NCBI GenBank assembly: GCA_011390785.1
Contig: JAABRR010000043.1
Coordinates: 1-32,062, forward strand
DNA: 32,062 bases
Reading direction: 5' to 3'
Origin: Sphingobacteriia bacterium
GTDB lineage: Bacteria > Bacteroidota > Bacteroidia > Bacteroidales > UBA7960
Part shown: one piece after another, positions 1-7,561 of the stretch
How positions within the stretch are numbered: the stretch's first letter is position 1
How the letters are laid out: every line of letters begins with the position of its first letter
Translations under genes and position numbers: made by a program
Notes under the pieces: generated by a model
Databases searched by the model: none
What the model was told of the DNA's origin: nothing
Seen by the model: only the letters and a program-made list of their open reading frames with translations

Positions 1-1
1 T

Positions 2-3000
2 CTGCAGATGGATGTAAGCGGCAATCCGCAAAATGCATTTTTATGGAGAATGAATTTTTCCAGTCATGATGTTACTGTTACCGATCTCACCGTGGTAATG
101 CGGGTAAGAGGTAATATTGACCGGGATATGACCATTGATCTTGACATGCATTACAACGACATCCGATCAAGAATAACAGTTCATACCGCAACCAAACTAT
201 TTAGAATCAGAAATGGCGAGGGAGATAATGTAACGCTTGATGAAAGCTATGATCCTACTGCCTGGAATACCTATCGGTTTACCATGTCTGCAACCGGAAC
301 CAATGTTTACTTAAACGAAGATCCCACCCCGGTTCTTAGCTTCACTCCGGCATCGGCAGCAAGTGGAAACAGACATTTCCGCTTCGGTGATGGCGATAGT
401 GGCGCAACACTTGGTGCCGATTTCGACTGGGTAGTGTGGGATGTTTCCGGTGCTTATGCTCCAGGTGAAGGGGCTGCCATACCCGATCCTGTAGTTACCC
501 CCTCATGGAATGCCGATCTTGATGAACTGAATGTTGATGCTGTAAGCGTTGAAAACTTCAGCGCCGACATGCTTGACTATGAAGTTGTTTTGCCTGTTGG
601 AACAACTGATGTACCAGTCGTTACTGCTGTTGCCAGCGATTCTGAAGCCACTGTATTAATTACCCCGGCTACTGAAATTCCAGGAAGCACAACCGTATTG
701 GTAACTGCCGAAAATGGCATCACCACAAAAACATATACGGTGGATTTCCGCATCATTTCAGATGTAGCAACTTTACAGGAAATTACTGTTGGTGGAGTAA
801 CTTTGGCTGATTTCGATCCTGAAGTATTCGTTTACGAAGTTACCCTACCACTGGAAACCACTGTAGATGTTCCGGAAGTTACTGCCGTTGCGACAGGGCC
901 AAATGCTACTGTTGCGGTTACACCTGCAACTGAGCTACCCGGCCAGACTACCATTTTGGTTACCGCCGAAGATGGCATTGCTGAACAAACCTACACTGTG
1001 AATTTTGTGTTGGTTTCAATTGATGCCACATTATCTGATATTTCGGCCGATGATGCTACAATTCCCGGATTTGATCCTGATGTTATTGAATACAATATAT
1101 TTTACCCTGTTGGAACCACTGATATTCCTGTTATTACAGCCACTGCAAGTAATGAAAACGCAACAGTGGTAATTACCCAGGCAACAGAATTCCCAGGGGT
1201 AGCCACTGTAGTTGTAACAGCAGAAGATGGTGTTACTGAATTAACTTATACCATTAATCTGCTTACAGGCTCCAATGACGCTACCCTGACAGATTTGCTG
1301 GTTGATGGTGTTACCATAGAAGGTTTTAGTGCTGATGTACTGGAATATTTCCTGGTTTACCCCGTAGGAACAACTGATGTGCCAGCTATCACCGCTGAGG
1401 CAACCGATGCAAATGCGAATGTGGTTATTACCCCTGCCACTGAAATTCCCGGAGTTACCACCATTGTTGTAACGGCAGAAGACAATTTCACTGTATTAAC
1501 CTATACCGTCAACATCAGAAACATTTCAGAAAATGCTGATCTGAATGATCTGCTGATCGATGGAACAACGGTTGAAGGATTCGGTTCTGATATTCTGTCC
1601 TATGATGTGGAACTATCTGCCGGTACTATGGATGTTCCTTTAGTAACAGCAGTTGCAGCCGATGAAAATGCAGGAGTAGTAATCGATCCTGCTACTGAAT
1701 TACCGGGCACAACAACTATTGTTGTAACAGCTGAAGATGGAACTACAGAAAAAACCTACACCGTTAATTTCACAGTAACAGAAGGCCCTCTTGTATGGCG
1801 TGTTTATGATGCAAGGGTATTGCCAGATGCCAACGTTCCTTTATTTAGCGAAAGTAATGTTTCAGGAACAGGAAATAATACCCTGGTAACGGATCCTGAT
1901 GATGCTGAAAACAGTTTTCTTGAACTTATCACACCTACTGTTGGTGACAATTTCATGTGGAGAACCCCTCTCCAACCAGAAACTCCTGGTCTAACCATGG
2001 TTATGAAAGTAAAAGCGGCCAACGATGAGTCGCGTAGGGTTATAGAACTTGACATTCAGCACAATGGAATCCGTGAACGTTTATATATCAACCGTGAGGA
2101 AAACCGTGTACGATTACATCACGGTATTGGCGGCGGTGATGGCGGTGAAATCCCCGCTCCGGAAGGTGTTTCTTTGAGCGACTGGAACATTTACAGGATA
2201 ACCAAATCCGAAGGCGATATCAAACTTTACCTAAATGAAGACCCTATCCCCATCGCGGTTGGAACAACAAGCGAAACTACTACCAACCAATATTTCCGTT
2301 TTGGAGATGGGAATGGATCGCACAACTCTGCGGCTCTCATCGACTGGATCATCTGGGATGAAACAGGTGCCTATGCTCCGGGTGAAGGTTCATCCATCCC
2401 AACCAACGTGGTTACCCCCAACTGGGATGCAACGGTTTCAGAACTTTTGGTAGATGGTGCACTGATTGAAGGATTTGATCCTGAAATACTAGACTATGAC
2501 ATCATATTAGCCGATGGCACTACTGATATTCCCGCAATCTCAGCCACCATAAATAACCCTGATGCCCAGATGGTCATAACACAGGCTACGGAATTACCAG
2601 GAATGGCAACCGTTGAAGTAACAGCGGTAAATGGATTCACCATATATACCTACAACGTGACCCTACGCTTTATCTCTTCCAACACAGAACTGGCAGAGAT
2701 TACCGTGGGTACTGAAACATTGGCTGATTTTGCCCCTGATGTACTGGTTTATGATGTTGTACTTCCGGAAGGCACTACCGAAGCGCCAGAAGTTTCTGCT
2801 TTGGCAGCTGATGCCAATGCAACCGTTGTTATTACCCAGGCAGATGCCCTTCCGGGTGCCGCAACCATTGAAGTAACAGCCGAAGACGGAACCACCGTTG
2901 AAACTTACACCATCAATTTCACTATTTCCACTTCAGTAAGTGAGCTAAATGAGATCGGTTTCAGGATGTATCCCAATCCTGCATCTTCACAGTTGACCCT

Positions 3001-3187
3001 TGAATGGACGCAAAGTTTACAGGGTAGAATTGTACAGGTAATTAATGTCAACGGACAGGTTGTGTTGCACAAGGTTGCTGCATCCAGCCGTGAAATTATC
3101 GACATCAGCTCACTCGACCAAGGGGTTTACATTTTACAAATTGTATCTGATCAAAAGCAGGCAAGAGAGTTGTTTATCAAACAATAA
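2..3187 (+). CDS. T9SS-exported protein with cadherin-like repeats and LamG-like modules (5' partial)
   Basis: The reading frame is open to the left edge (codons before the ATG at 8 are sense), so the true N-terminus lies outside the window. Visible order: the end of a LamG-like jelly-roll module (to about nt 480), five cadherin-like beta-sandwich repeats of about 85 residues (about 490-1785), a second LamG-like module (about 1790-2400), two more repeats (about 2405-2935) and a T9SS type A sorting domain (from MYPNP near 2970 to the terminal FIKQ). The two LamG-like modules align with each other; both contain YLNEDP, YFRFGDG/HFRFGDG and a W-W/I-WD-GAYAPGEG ending. The repeats share GTTDVP, ATE-PG-TT and TAEDG-TTYTV. 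The protein is inferred to be surface-bound or secreted and may bind glycans. The GH28 gene starts 60 bp downstream on the same strand, so the missing N-terminus could hold a pectin-active domain. Substrate unknown. Confidence 0.85.
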   Translation: MQMDVSGNPQNAFLWRMNFSSHDVTVTDLTVVMRVRGNIDRDMTIDLDMHYNDIRSRITVHTATKLFRIRNGEGDNVTLDESYDPTAWNTYRFTMSATGTNVYLNEDPTPVLSFTPASAASGNRHFRFGDGDSGATLGADFDWVVWDVSGAYAPGEGAAIPDPVVTPSWNADLDELNVDAVSVENFSADMLDYEVVLPVGTTDVPVVTAVASDSEATVLITPATEIPGSTTVLVTAENGITTKTYTVDFRIISDVATLQEITVGGVTLADFDPEVFVYEVTLPLETTVDVPEVTAVATGPNATVAVTPATELPGQTTILVTAEDGIAEQTYTVNFVLVSIDATLSDISADDATIPGFDPDVIEYNIFYPVGTTDIPVITATASNENATVVITQATEFPGVATVVVTAEDGVTELTYTINLLTGSNDATLTDLLVDGVTIEGFSADVLEYFLVYPVGTTDVPAITAEATDANANVVITPATEIPGVTTIVVTAEDNFTVLTYTVNIRNISENADLNDLLIDGTTVEGFGSDILSYDVELSAGTMDVPLVTAVAADENAGVVIDPATELPGTTTIVVTAEDGTTEKTYTVNFTVTEGPLVWRVYDARVLPDANVPLFSESNVSGTGNNTLVTDPDDAENSFLELITPTVGDNFMWRTPLQPETPGLTMVMKVKAANDESRRVIELDIQHNGIRERLYINREENRVRLHHGIGGGDGGEIPAPEGVSLSDWNIYRITKSEGDIKLYLNEDPIPIAVGTTSETTTNQYFRFGDGNGSHNSAALIDWIIWDETGAYAPGEGSSIPTNVVTPNWDATVSELLVDGALIEGFDPEILDYDIILADGTTDIPAISATINNPDAQMVITQATELPGMATVEVTAVNGFTIYTYNVTLRFISSNTELAEITVGTETLADFAPDVLVYDVVLPEGTTEAPEVSALAADANATVVITQADALPGAATIEVTAEDGTTVETYTINFTISTSVSELNEIGFRMYPNPASSQLTLEWTQSLQGRIVQVINVNGQVVLHKVAASSREIIDISSLDQGVYILQIVSDQKQARELFIKQ

Positions 3188-3247
3188 GTAACAGCGCCTG
3201 AATAGTTATAAACCTGACTGAAAAGTCAAATTTTAAAACCAAGTATT

Positions 3248-4672
3248 ATGTTAAAGCGATCTTTTAATGGTCTGTTCCTGATACTTTCACTATTGGTAAT
3301 TCTTGCTAACGGGGCCTGTTCATCGGGCCCCGGCAAGGGTGCCGATGCAGAAGTTTCCTGGGAAAATCTTGATAATATTCTTTCCCAAATTGTGGCACCG
3401 GAATTTCCTGATGTCGTTTTTGACATAACTGCCTATGGTGCCGTTGGTGATGGCGAAACAAAATCGACACAGGCAATTAATGCAGCTATTATAGCTTGTT
3501 CAGATGCTGGTGGCGGAATGGTTCTGGTTCCTGAGGGAATTTTTCTAACCGGAGCAGTACATCTGAAGTCCAATGTTAATCTGCACCTTGCTGAAAATGC
3601 CGTATTAAAGTTCAGTCAAAACCACGAGGATTATTTACCCATGGTATTTACCCGATGGGAAGGGACAGAATTGTGGAACTACTCCCCTTTCGTTTATGCC
3701 TATGAGCAAGAAAATGTGGCCATTACCGGACAAGGTACGCTGGATGGCAATGCTGACAAGGACAACTGGTGGTTCTGGAAAGGCCCCTGGAGCCGGCAAA
3801 CGTGGGAAACAGTGCCCGAAAATCAACTGGCAGCAGTTGCCCGTTTGCGCCAGATGGCTGAGGATGGTGTTCCTGTTGAAGACCGTGTTTTTGGGCCCGG
3901 CTATTACCTGCGCCCGAAATTTATACAGTTCTACAAATCAAAAAACATTCTGCTTGAAGGGGTTACCATCATCGATTCCCCTATGTGGGTTATTCATCCT
4001 GTTCTTTCAGAGAATGTTACCGTACGTGGCGTTTCGGTGATCAGTCACGGGCCCAACAACGATGGCTGCAATCCCGAGTCGAGCAAAAACGTGCTCATTG
4101 AAAACTGTCTGTTTGATACCGGCGATGACTGTATTGCTATCAAATCGGGCCGCAATGCCGATGGCCGGCGACTCGATACCCCTTCAGAAAACATCATCGT
4201 GCGCAAATGCACCATGAAGGATGGGCATGGCGGCGTGGTGATGGGCAGCGAAATATCGGGTAATGTTCGCAACGTTTTTGCCGAAGATTGTGTTATGGAT
4301 AGCCCCAACCTCGACCGCATCATACGCATCAAAACCAACTCAACCCGCGGGGGAGTTATCGAAAATGTGTTTGTACGTAATATTGATGTGGGGACGGTTA
4401 AAATGGCCATTCTCCATATCGATTTTGATTACGAAGAAGGCGATGCCGGCGAGTTTACCCCGATTGTTCGCAACATCCATCTGGATAATATTACCAGCCA
4501 GAAGAGCGAACGGGTGGTTTTCATCAATGCTTACGAGCGTGCCCCGGTAGATGGTATCTATATCAACAACAGCCGTTTTGATGGTGTGGAAAAAGAAAAC
4601 CGCATCAACCATGTAACCAACCTGAAAACCAGTGATTCATTTATCAATGGAGAAGCGTTTGTTGTGGATTAA
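3248..4672 (+). CDS. GH28 polygalacturonase-family lipoprotein
   Basis: A 474-residue glycoside hydrolase family 28 protein, expected to hydrolyse alpha-1,4-galacturonosyl bonds in pectin. A hydrophobic leader ends at Cys24 (LANGAC), suggesting signal peptidase II processing and surface lipidation, although Asn at -3 is not a classic lipobox. The right-handed beta-helix begins around residue 58 (DITAYGAVGDGETKSTQAIN). The GH28 signature is complete: NNDG with Asp272, GDD with Asp293/Asp294, GHG with His327 and RIK (Arg360-Lys362). These correspond to the catalytic aspartates, the active-site histidine and the substrate-binding Arg/Lys. Length is normal for the family. It probably shares a transcript with the cadherin-repeat gene 60 bp upstream and ends at a strong hairpin 34 bp after the stop. 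Endo versus exo action, or activity on a substituted substrate, cannot be decided here. Confidence 0.93.
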   Translation: MLKRSFNGLFLILSLLVILANGACSSGPGKGADAEVSWENLDNILSQIVAPEFPDVVFDITAYGAVGDGETKSTQAINAAIIACSDAGGGMVLVPEGIFLTGAVHLKSNVNLHLAENAVLKFSQNHEDYLPMVFTRWEGTELWNYSPFVYAYEQENVAITGQGTLDGNADKDNWWFWKGPWSRQTWETVPENQLAAVARLRQMAEDGVPVEDRVFGPGYYLRPKFIQFYKSKNILLEGVTIIDSPMWVIHPVLSENVTVRGVSVISHGPNNDGCNPESSKNVLIENCLFDTGDDCIAIKSGRNADGRRLDTPSENIIVRKCTMKDGHGGVVMGSEISGNVRNVFAEDCVMDSPNLDRIIRIKTNSTRGGVIENVFVRNIDVGTVKMAILHIDFDYEEGDAGEFTPIVRNIHLDNITSQKSERVVFINAYERAPVDGIYINNSRFDGVEKENRINHVTNLKTSDSFINGEAFVVD

Positions 4673-4706
4673 ACTCCTGCAGCTTTCTATCTTTGTCTAA
4701 ATACCA

Positions 4707-4757
4707 AACCCTGGAAATTCATATCCAAACTATGAATTTTCAGGGTTTCTCTTTTTC
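4707..4757 (+). terminator. Rho-independent terminator after the GH28 gene
   Basis: A 17-bp stem (4707-4723 pairing with 4731-4747, one G-U type mismatch) closes a 7-nt loop and is followed by TCTCTTTTTC. It lies 34 bp past the GH28 stop codon. The right arm also contains the stop codon of the convergent HepT remnant (4740-4742), so the two transcription units meet inside this hairpin. Confidence 0.85.
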
Positions 4758-4937
4758 AATAACTTTCTTTAAATCATCTCGATTTTGCGGCAAATTATTT
4801 TTTGCAATTTGCCAAATCATTTCGTAATCAATGCCAAAATATTCATGGGCTATTAAATTCCTTAGCCCATACATTTTTCTCCAGGGGATTTCAGGATATT
4901 TTTGTTGTATCTCAGTTGGAATATTTTTTGATGCTTC
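4740..4937 (-). pseudogene. HepT/DUF86-type toxin, C-terminal remnant
   Basis: The last 65 codons read EASKNIPTEIQQKYPEIPW, then GLRNLIAHEYFG and a normal DUF86-like tail. This is the C-terminal half of HepT-like proteins, RNase-type or AMP-acceptor toxins of the MntA-HepT systems. The R-x4-H motif (RNLIAH) is present. The N-terminal half is missing: just upstream the frame runs antiparallel-free into the 3' end of the Rpn gene, whose stop codon is only 7 bp away. The longer open frame upstream is that Rpn gene read out of frame and gives no HepT-like sequence. No MntA nucleotidyltransferase is nearby. I infer a deletion or insertion that removed the HepT start and its partner, leaving a dead tail. 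Confidence 0.75.
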
Positions 4938-4944
4938 GCTTTTT

Positions 4945-5916
4945 CTAATCGGACAGTTTAGAAAGTCTTTCAGCTTCTTCGATTGTAATATCCATATCTT
5001 CAGTAATTTCAGCCAAAGAAAAACCTTTTTCCAGCATCCTTTTAATGGCTCTGGATAGTTTTTGTCGGGCTTCTTCTCTCTGTTTAAATGCCTCATCTTT
5101 TTGTGCAAGCACCTTTTCAAGCTCACCCTGGTATTGCTTTTGGGCGCGTAAAAAACCATCCTGCTCGGCAGTATCTAACGAATTTTTCAAATCACGGTAA
5201 TATTTCAGGCTGTCTTCGTAGGCCAATTGTTCTTCCTTGCTCATTTTATGGTATTCAGCTATTTTAAAAACTCTTTCAAATATCTTCTCTTTTATTTTTT
5301 CGGGTATCCGGTCAAATTTGTGCAGATTTTTCAATACAAACAACCATTTATCCAAATGGGTTTCCAACTCATCAATTTCTTTATTGAAATTAGGCATCTG
5401 CACAAAGATGTAGGTAAGCTTATCATAAAACACTTTAATGTTCTCTTATCAATCAGTTGCACATGACTTACAATGGGCTTATCCTTATTATCCTGGTTGT
5501 CAAAAAAAAATCCAGAATTCCTACCGCAAAAACTGCCTTTAACTGAAAATTCCAGGTATTACCTTTAACGCCTTGTTCCTGAATGGGGAAAGTGGAATAA
5601 AACACACTCCGATCTTTAAAGAAACTCTGCTTTGCCTTTTGCATCTCTACAATAAACTTCTCACCCAGCTCATTCTCGCAATAGAGATCAAACACCACGT
5701 TCCTGTCCATATCCGTTCGGCCCAGATGTTCTATCTTTTGTAGGTCAGGTCTTTGATGGATATGTTTTGCTCGCGAAGCAGCTCGTTTAGGAAATCAATC
5801 AACAGATCTTTATTGGGCTCTTCACCAAATATTTTCTTAAACCCAAAATCGGTAAAAGGATTTATAAACAAAGGCTCCCGATTAGACATTTCGCTTTGTT
5901 GATGCTTGATTGTCAT
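4945..5916 (-). pseudogene. Rpn-family (PD-(D/E)XK nuclease) gene with three frameshifts
   Basis: Four consecutive frame segments on the minus strand join into one Rpn/PDDEXK_2-family protein of about 320 residues. It starts MTIKHQQSEMSNREPLFINP at 5916 and contains the nuclease motif VFDLYCEN...FIVEMQ (Asp and E-x-Q of the PD-(D/E)XK fold), FYSTFPIQEQG, VFYDKLTYIF, LETHLDKWLFVLKNL and a coiled-coil-like tail ending LSKLSD. The frame breaks fall at three A/T runs: TTTT at 5736-5739, A9 at 5502-5510 and TTT at 5434-5436. At each, one extra base restores the family sequence (for example YKKIEHLGRTD and DFFFDNQD). Rpn proteins are recombination-promoting nucleases often annotated as transposases. 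I infer an inactive gene; homopolymer sequencing errors are the alternative. Confidence 0.85.
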
Positions 5917-5976
5917 GGTGTTTATGATTTCTGCAAAGATACTAAATTTTGAGATTGGGGGTTTGTTGTTTCTTTT

Positions 5977-6001
5977 ACCGCGGAGACGGAAAGTCGCAGA
6001 G
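5977..6001 (+). repeat. 25-bp direct repeat, copy 1
   Basis: This ACCGCGGAGACGGAAAGTCG-type unit matches 6223-6247 at 20 of 25 positions, mostly by transitions. The consensus looks like ACCGCAGA-ACAGA-AGTCACAGAG. The two copies point the same way and bracket the G-rich tract. Confidence 0.55.
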
Positions 6002-6057
6002 TGACGGGGAGAGCTGGAAACCGGAATTCACTTCACGCAAAGAGCGGGAAAGATTTA

Positions 6058-6102
6058 GGGGAGTTGGGGATTTGGGGATCGGGGGAGTTGGGGACAGGGG
6101 GG
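6058..6102 (+). other. G-quadruplex-forming motif
   Basis: Six runs of four to six guanines (6058-6061, 6066-6069, 6074-6077, 6081-6085, 6090-6093, 6097-6102) are separated by loops of 3-4 nt (AGTT, ATTT, ATC, AGTT, ACA). This exceeds the usual G3+N1-7 definition of a stable intramolecular quadruplex. The G-rich strand is the plus strand. It is non-coding and lies about 140 bp beyond the start of the broken Rpn gene. Confidence 0.7.
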
Positions 6103-6121
6103 AAGTCCTGCGGGAATGCTC

Positions 6122-6159
6122 GAAAACCCTTTGAGTGGTTGAAAACCCTCGAAGTGGTT
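6122..6159 (+). repeat. Two tandem 19-bp units
   Basis: Units 6122-6140 and 6141-6159 share GAAAACCCT at the left and AGTGGTT or the equivalent at the right, with three differences in the middle. They are non-coding, directly after the G-rich tract. Function unknown. Confidence 0.5.
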
Positions 6160-6222
6160 GGATGGTGAAAAGATGTATCCGGTTCACCTTGAAGTTGGAA
6201 GTCGGAAGCTGGAGTTTATGGA

Positions 6223-6247
6223 ACCGCAGACACAGAGAGTCACAGAG
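6223..6247 (+). repeat. 25-bp direct repeat, copy 2
   Basis: Second copy of the unit at 5977-6001 (ACCGCAGACACAGAGAGTCA then CAGAG), same orientation, 246 bp away. Confidence 0.55.
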
Positions 6248-6285
6248 ATTACAAAGTTATTTTTTCCAGTTCGACCCTACTAAGC

Positions 6286-6322
6286 AAAAAAAATACCCCG
6301 GAAAGTAGTGGCTTCCGGAGTA
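6286..6322 (-). terminator. Rho-independent terminator of the DUF1080 gene
   Basis: Read on the minus strand, TACTCCGGAA (6322-6313) pairs with TTCCGGGGTA (6303-6294) around a 9-nt loop and is followed at once by eight T residues (6293-6286). It starts about 55 bp after the DUF1080 stop codon. Confidence 0.85.
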
Positions 6323-6375
6323 CCAGTGTATATAATATTCTGATTATTAATGAATCTATTCCTTTTGTAGTAGCA

Positions 6376-7362
6376 TTAATTGATCGCTGGGGTAATTACA
6401 AATTTTCTGAATTCGATGGGGCCATGATCGCCCTGTATCATGATCGGACCGGGTTCTCCTTCCTTGCTATCCAGCGACCCACCTGTAATGCCGGGTATGG
6501 GTCGGTTGGAAATTACTTCGATGCCATTATGTACAACTGTTACATGACGACCCACAAGGGTAATTTCATAGGTTTGCCATTCACCGGCTTGTTTGGCGGC
6601 AATTACAGTGGGTTCAATAAATCCGTAAATACCGCCAATCATCAGGTCGTTGGTTTCGCGGCCATGGTTGTCTTCTATCTGCACTTCGTAGCGGCCACGA
6701 AGGTAAATACCACTATTACTACCTTCAGGATAACGAAATTCAATGCTGAGTTTAAAATCGTTGAATTTCTCATTGGTAACCAGGTTGCCGCCCACTGCTT
6801 CATTAACCAGCACTCCGTCAATCATACGAAACTTGTTATTTGCGGGAATGATCCACCGGCTCAAATTATCATCGAGCAGGTTCTTAGGGTTACCCCACAC
6901 AGGTGGTTGGTTGCGGGTAAGTGATGGAGCCCGAACGCCGGTCCATTTCAACCTTTGTCCATCAAGAACTTTGATACCAGTTAGTTTATCGTCAGCCAGG
7001 GTAAATTCAAAATAAATATCATCAATATCCATCCATTGAGGGGGAATGGTAAAATGATATTTCTTTTCATTGGCAACATAATAAACTTCCGAAATGGGCC
7101 TTGCACTTCCTTCGTAGCCCACATAATACCCTATGAGGGTTGCGAAACCGGATTTGCGCACTTCCAGCCAACCGGGAAAACCATCTTCAGCCATCAAACC
7201 GTGCCGAAAAAGGCCCAGTTCTTCCATTTCATTGTCTTCAATAGTAATGGTTAGGTTCCATCTTCCTATCACTTCAAAACCATCGTTTGAAGTTTGTGCA
7301 CTGATTCCCATGCAGGTAATCATTAGCATTACAAATAGCAGTGTTTTTGCGGGTACATTCAT
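6376..7362 (-). CDS. Secreted DUF1080 (3-keto-disaccharide hydrolase-like) protein
   Basis: A 328-residue protein with a Sec signal peptide (MNVPAKTLLFVMLMITCMGI, cleavage near SAQ). Residues about 27-145 form a beta-rich N-terminal domain (GRWNLTI, then PGWLEV, LIGYYVGYEGSARP). Residues about 155-326 are a DUF1080 domain: NNKFRMIDGVLVNEA, FRYPEGSNSGIYLRGRYEVQ, GGIYG, GEWQTYEI, PGPIMIQGDHGPIEFRKF. DUF1080 domains adopt a jelly-roll, glucanase-like fold, and some members act on 3-keto-disaccharides. Its enzymatic role here is therefore a family inference. It is transcribed alone, divergently from the endonuclease I gene, and ends at a strong terminator. It may work in the periplasm or outside the cell on sugars related to those handled by the GH28 and GH16 enzymes. 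Confidence 0.88.
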   Translation of the reverse strand: MNVPAKTLLFVMLMITCMGISAQTSNDGFEVIGRWNLTITIEDNEMEELGLFRHGLMAEDGFPGWLEVRKSGFATLIGYYVGYEGSARPISEVYYVANEKKYHFTIPPQWMDIDDIYFEFTLADDKLTGIKVLDGQRLKWTGVRAPSLTRNQPPVWGNPKNLLDDNLSRWIIPANNKFRMIDGVLVNEAVGGNLVTNEKFNDFKLSIEFRYPEGSNSGIYLRGRYEVQIEDNHGRETNDLMIGGIYGFIEPTVIAAKQAGEWQTYEITLVGRHVTVVHNGIEVISNRPIPGITGGSLDSKEGEPGPIMIQGDHGPIEFRKFVITPAIN

Positions 7363-7515
7363 AGCATATCAAATAAAGGGTTAGAAAAATGTATATTGAG
7401 AAATAAAAATAAGCATTTGATTAAAAATAAGAACTGCTAATCTATGAAAAATGATCGAAATAGTTAGCATTTTTTTTAAATCAAAAAAAAGAAAACAAAA
7501 TCAGGATGTCAATCG

Positions 7516-7523
7516 TACCTTTG
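7516..7523 (+). promoter_or_regulatory. Bacteroidota -7 promoter box (TACCTTTG)
   Basis: TACCTTTG matches the TAnnTTTG -7 consensus of Bacteroidota primary sigma promoters and lies about 39 bp before the ATG at 7562. A -33 TTG-type box is not clear in the A/T-rich DNA upstream. The box lies inside the longer open frame that starts at 7451, which supports the later start. Confidence 0.5.
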
Positions 7524-7561
7524 TAGCCAGTAAAAATATTTTGCCGAACAATACCAATATT

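Larger units (their letters stand above)
5917..6375. other. 459-bp intergenic patch without a gene
   Basis: No convincing reading frame is present. It holds two 25-bp direct repeats (5977-6001 and 6223-6247), a G-rich tract with six G4+ runs (6058-6102), two tandem 19-bp units (6122-6159) and the terminator of the DUF1080 gene (6286-6322). The biased composition and short repeats contrast with the coding DNA on both sides and look like accumulated repeat debris. Confidence 0.7.

Noticed and set aside
1-3187. CRISPR-like periodic repeat in the first gene
   Set aside because: The 255-bp periodicity is coding, diverged at DNA level and explained by protein domain repeats.
3215-3228. TGACT-GAAA-AGTCA hairpin between the first two genes
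   Set aside because: Only a 5-bp stem with a short T run; too weak to call a terminator between likely co-transcribed genes.
4960-5159. Upstream extension of the HepT frame
   Set aside because: This stretch is the Rpn 3' end in another frame; its translation is Lys-rich and unlike any HepT.
5949-6187. Open frames on both strands in the G-rich patch
   Set aside because: Composition-driven frames over repeats and the quadruplex motif; the translations are low-complexity and there is no promoter.
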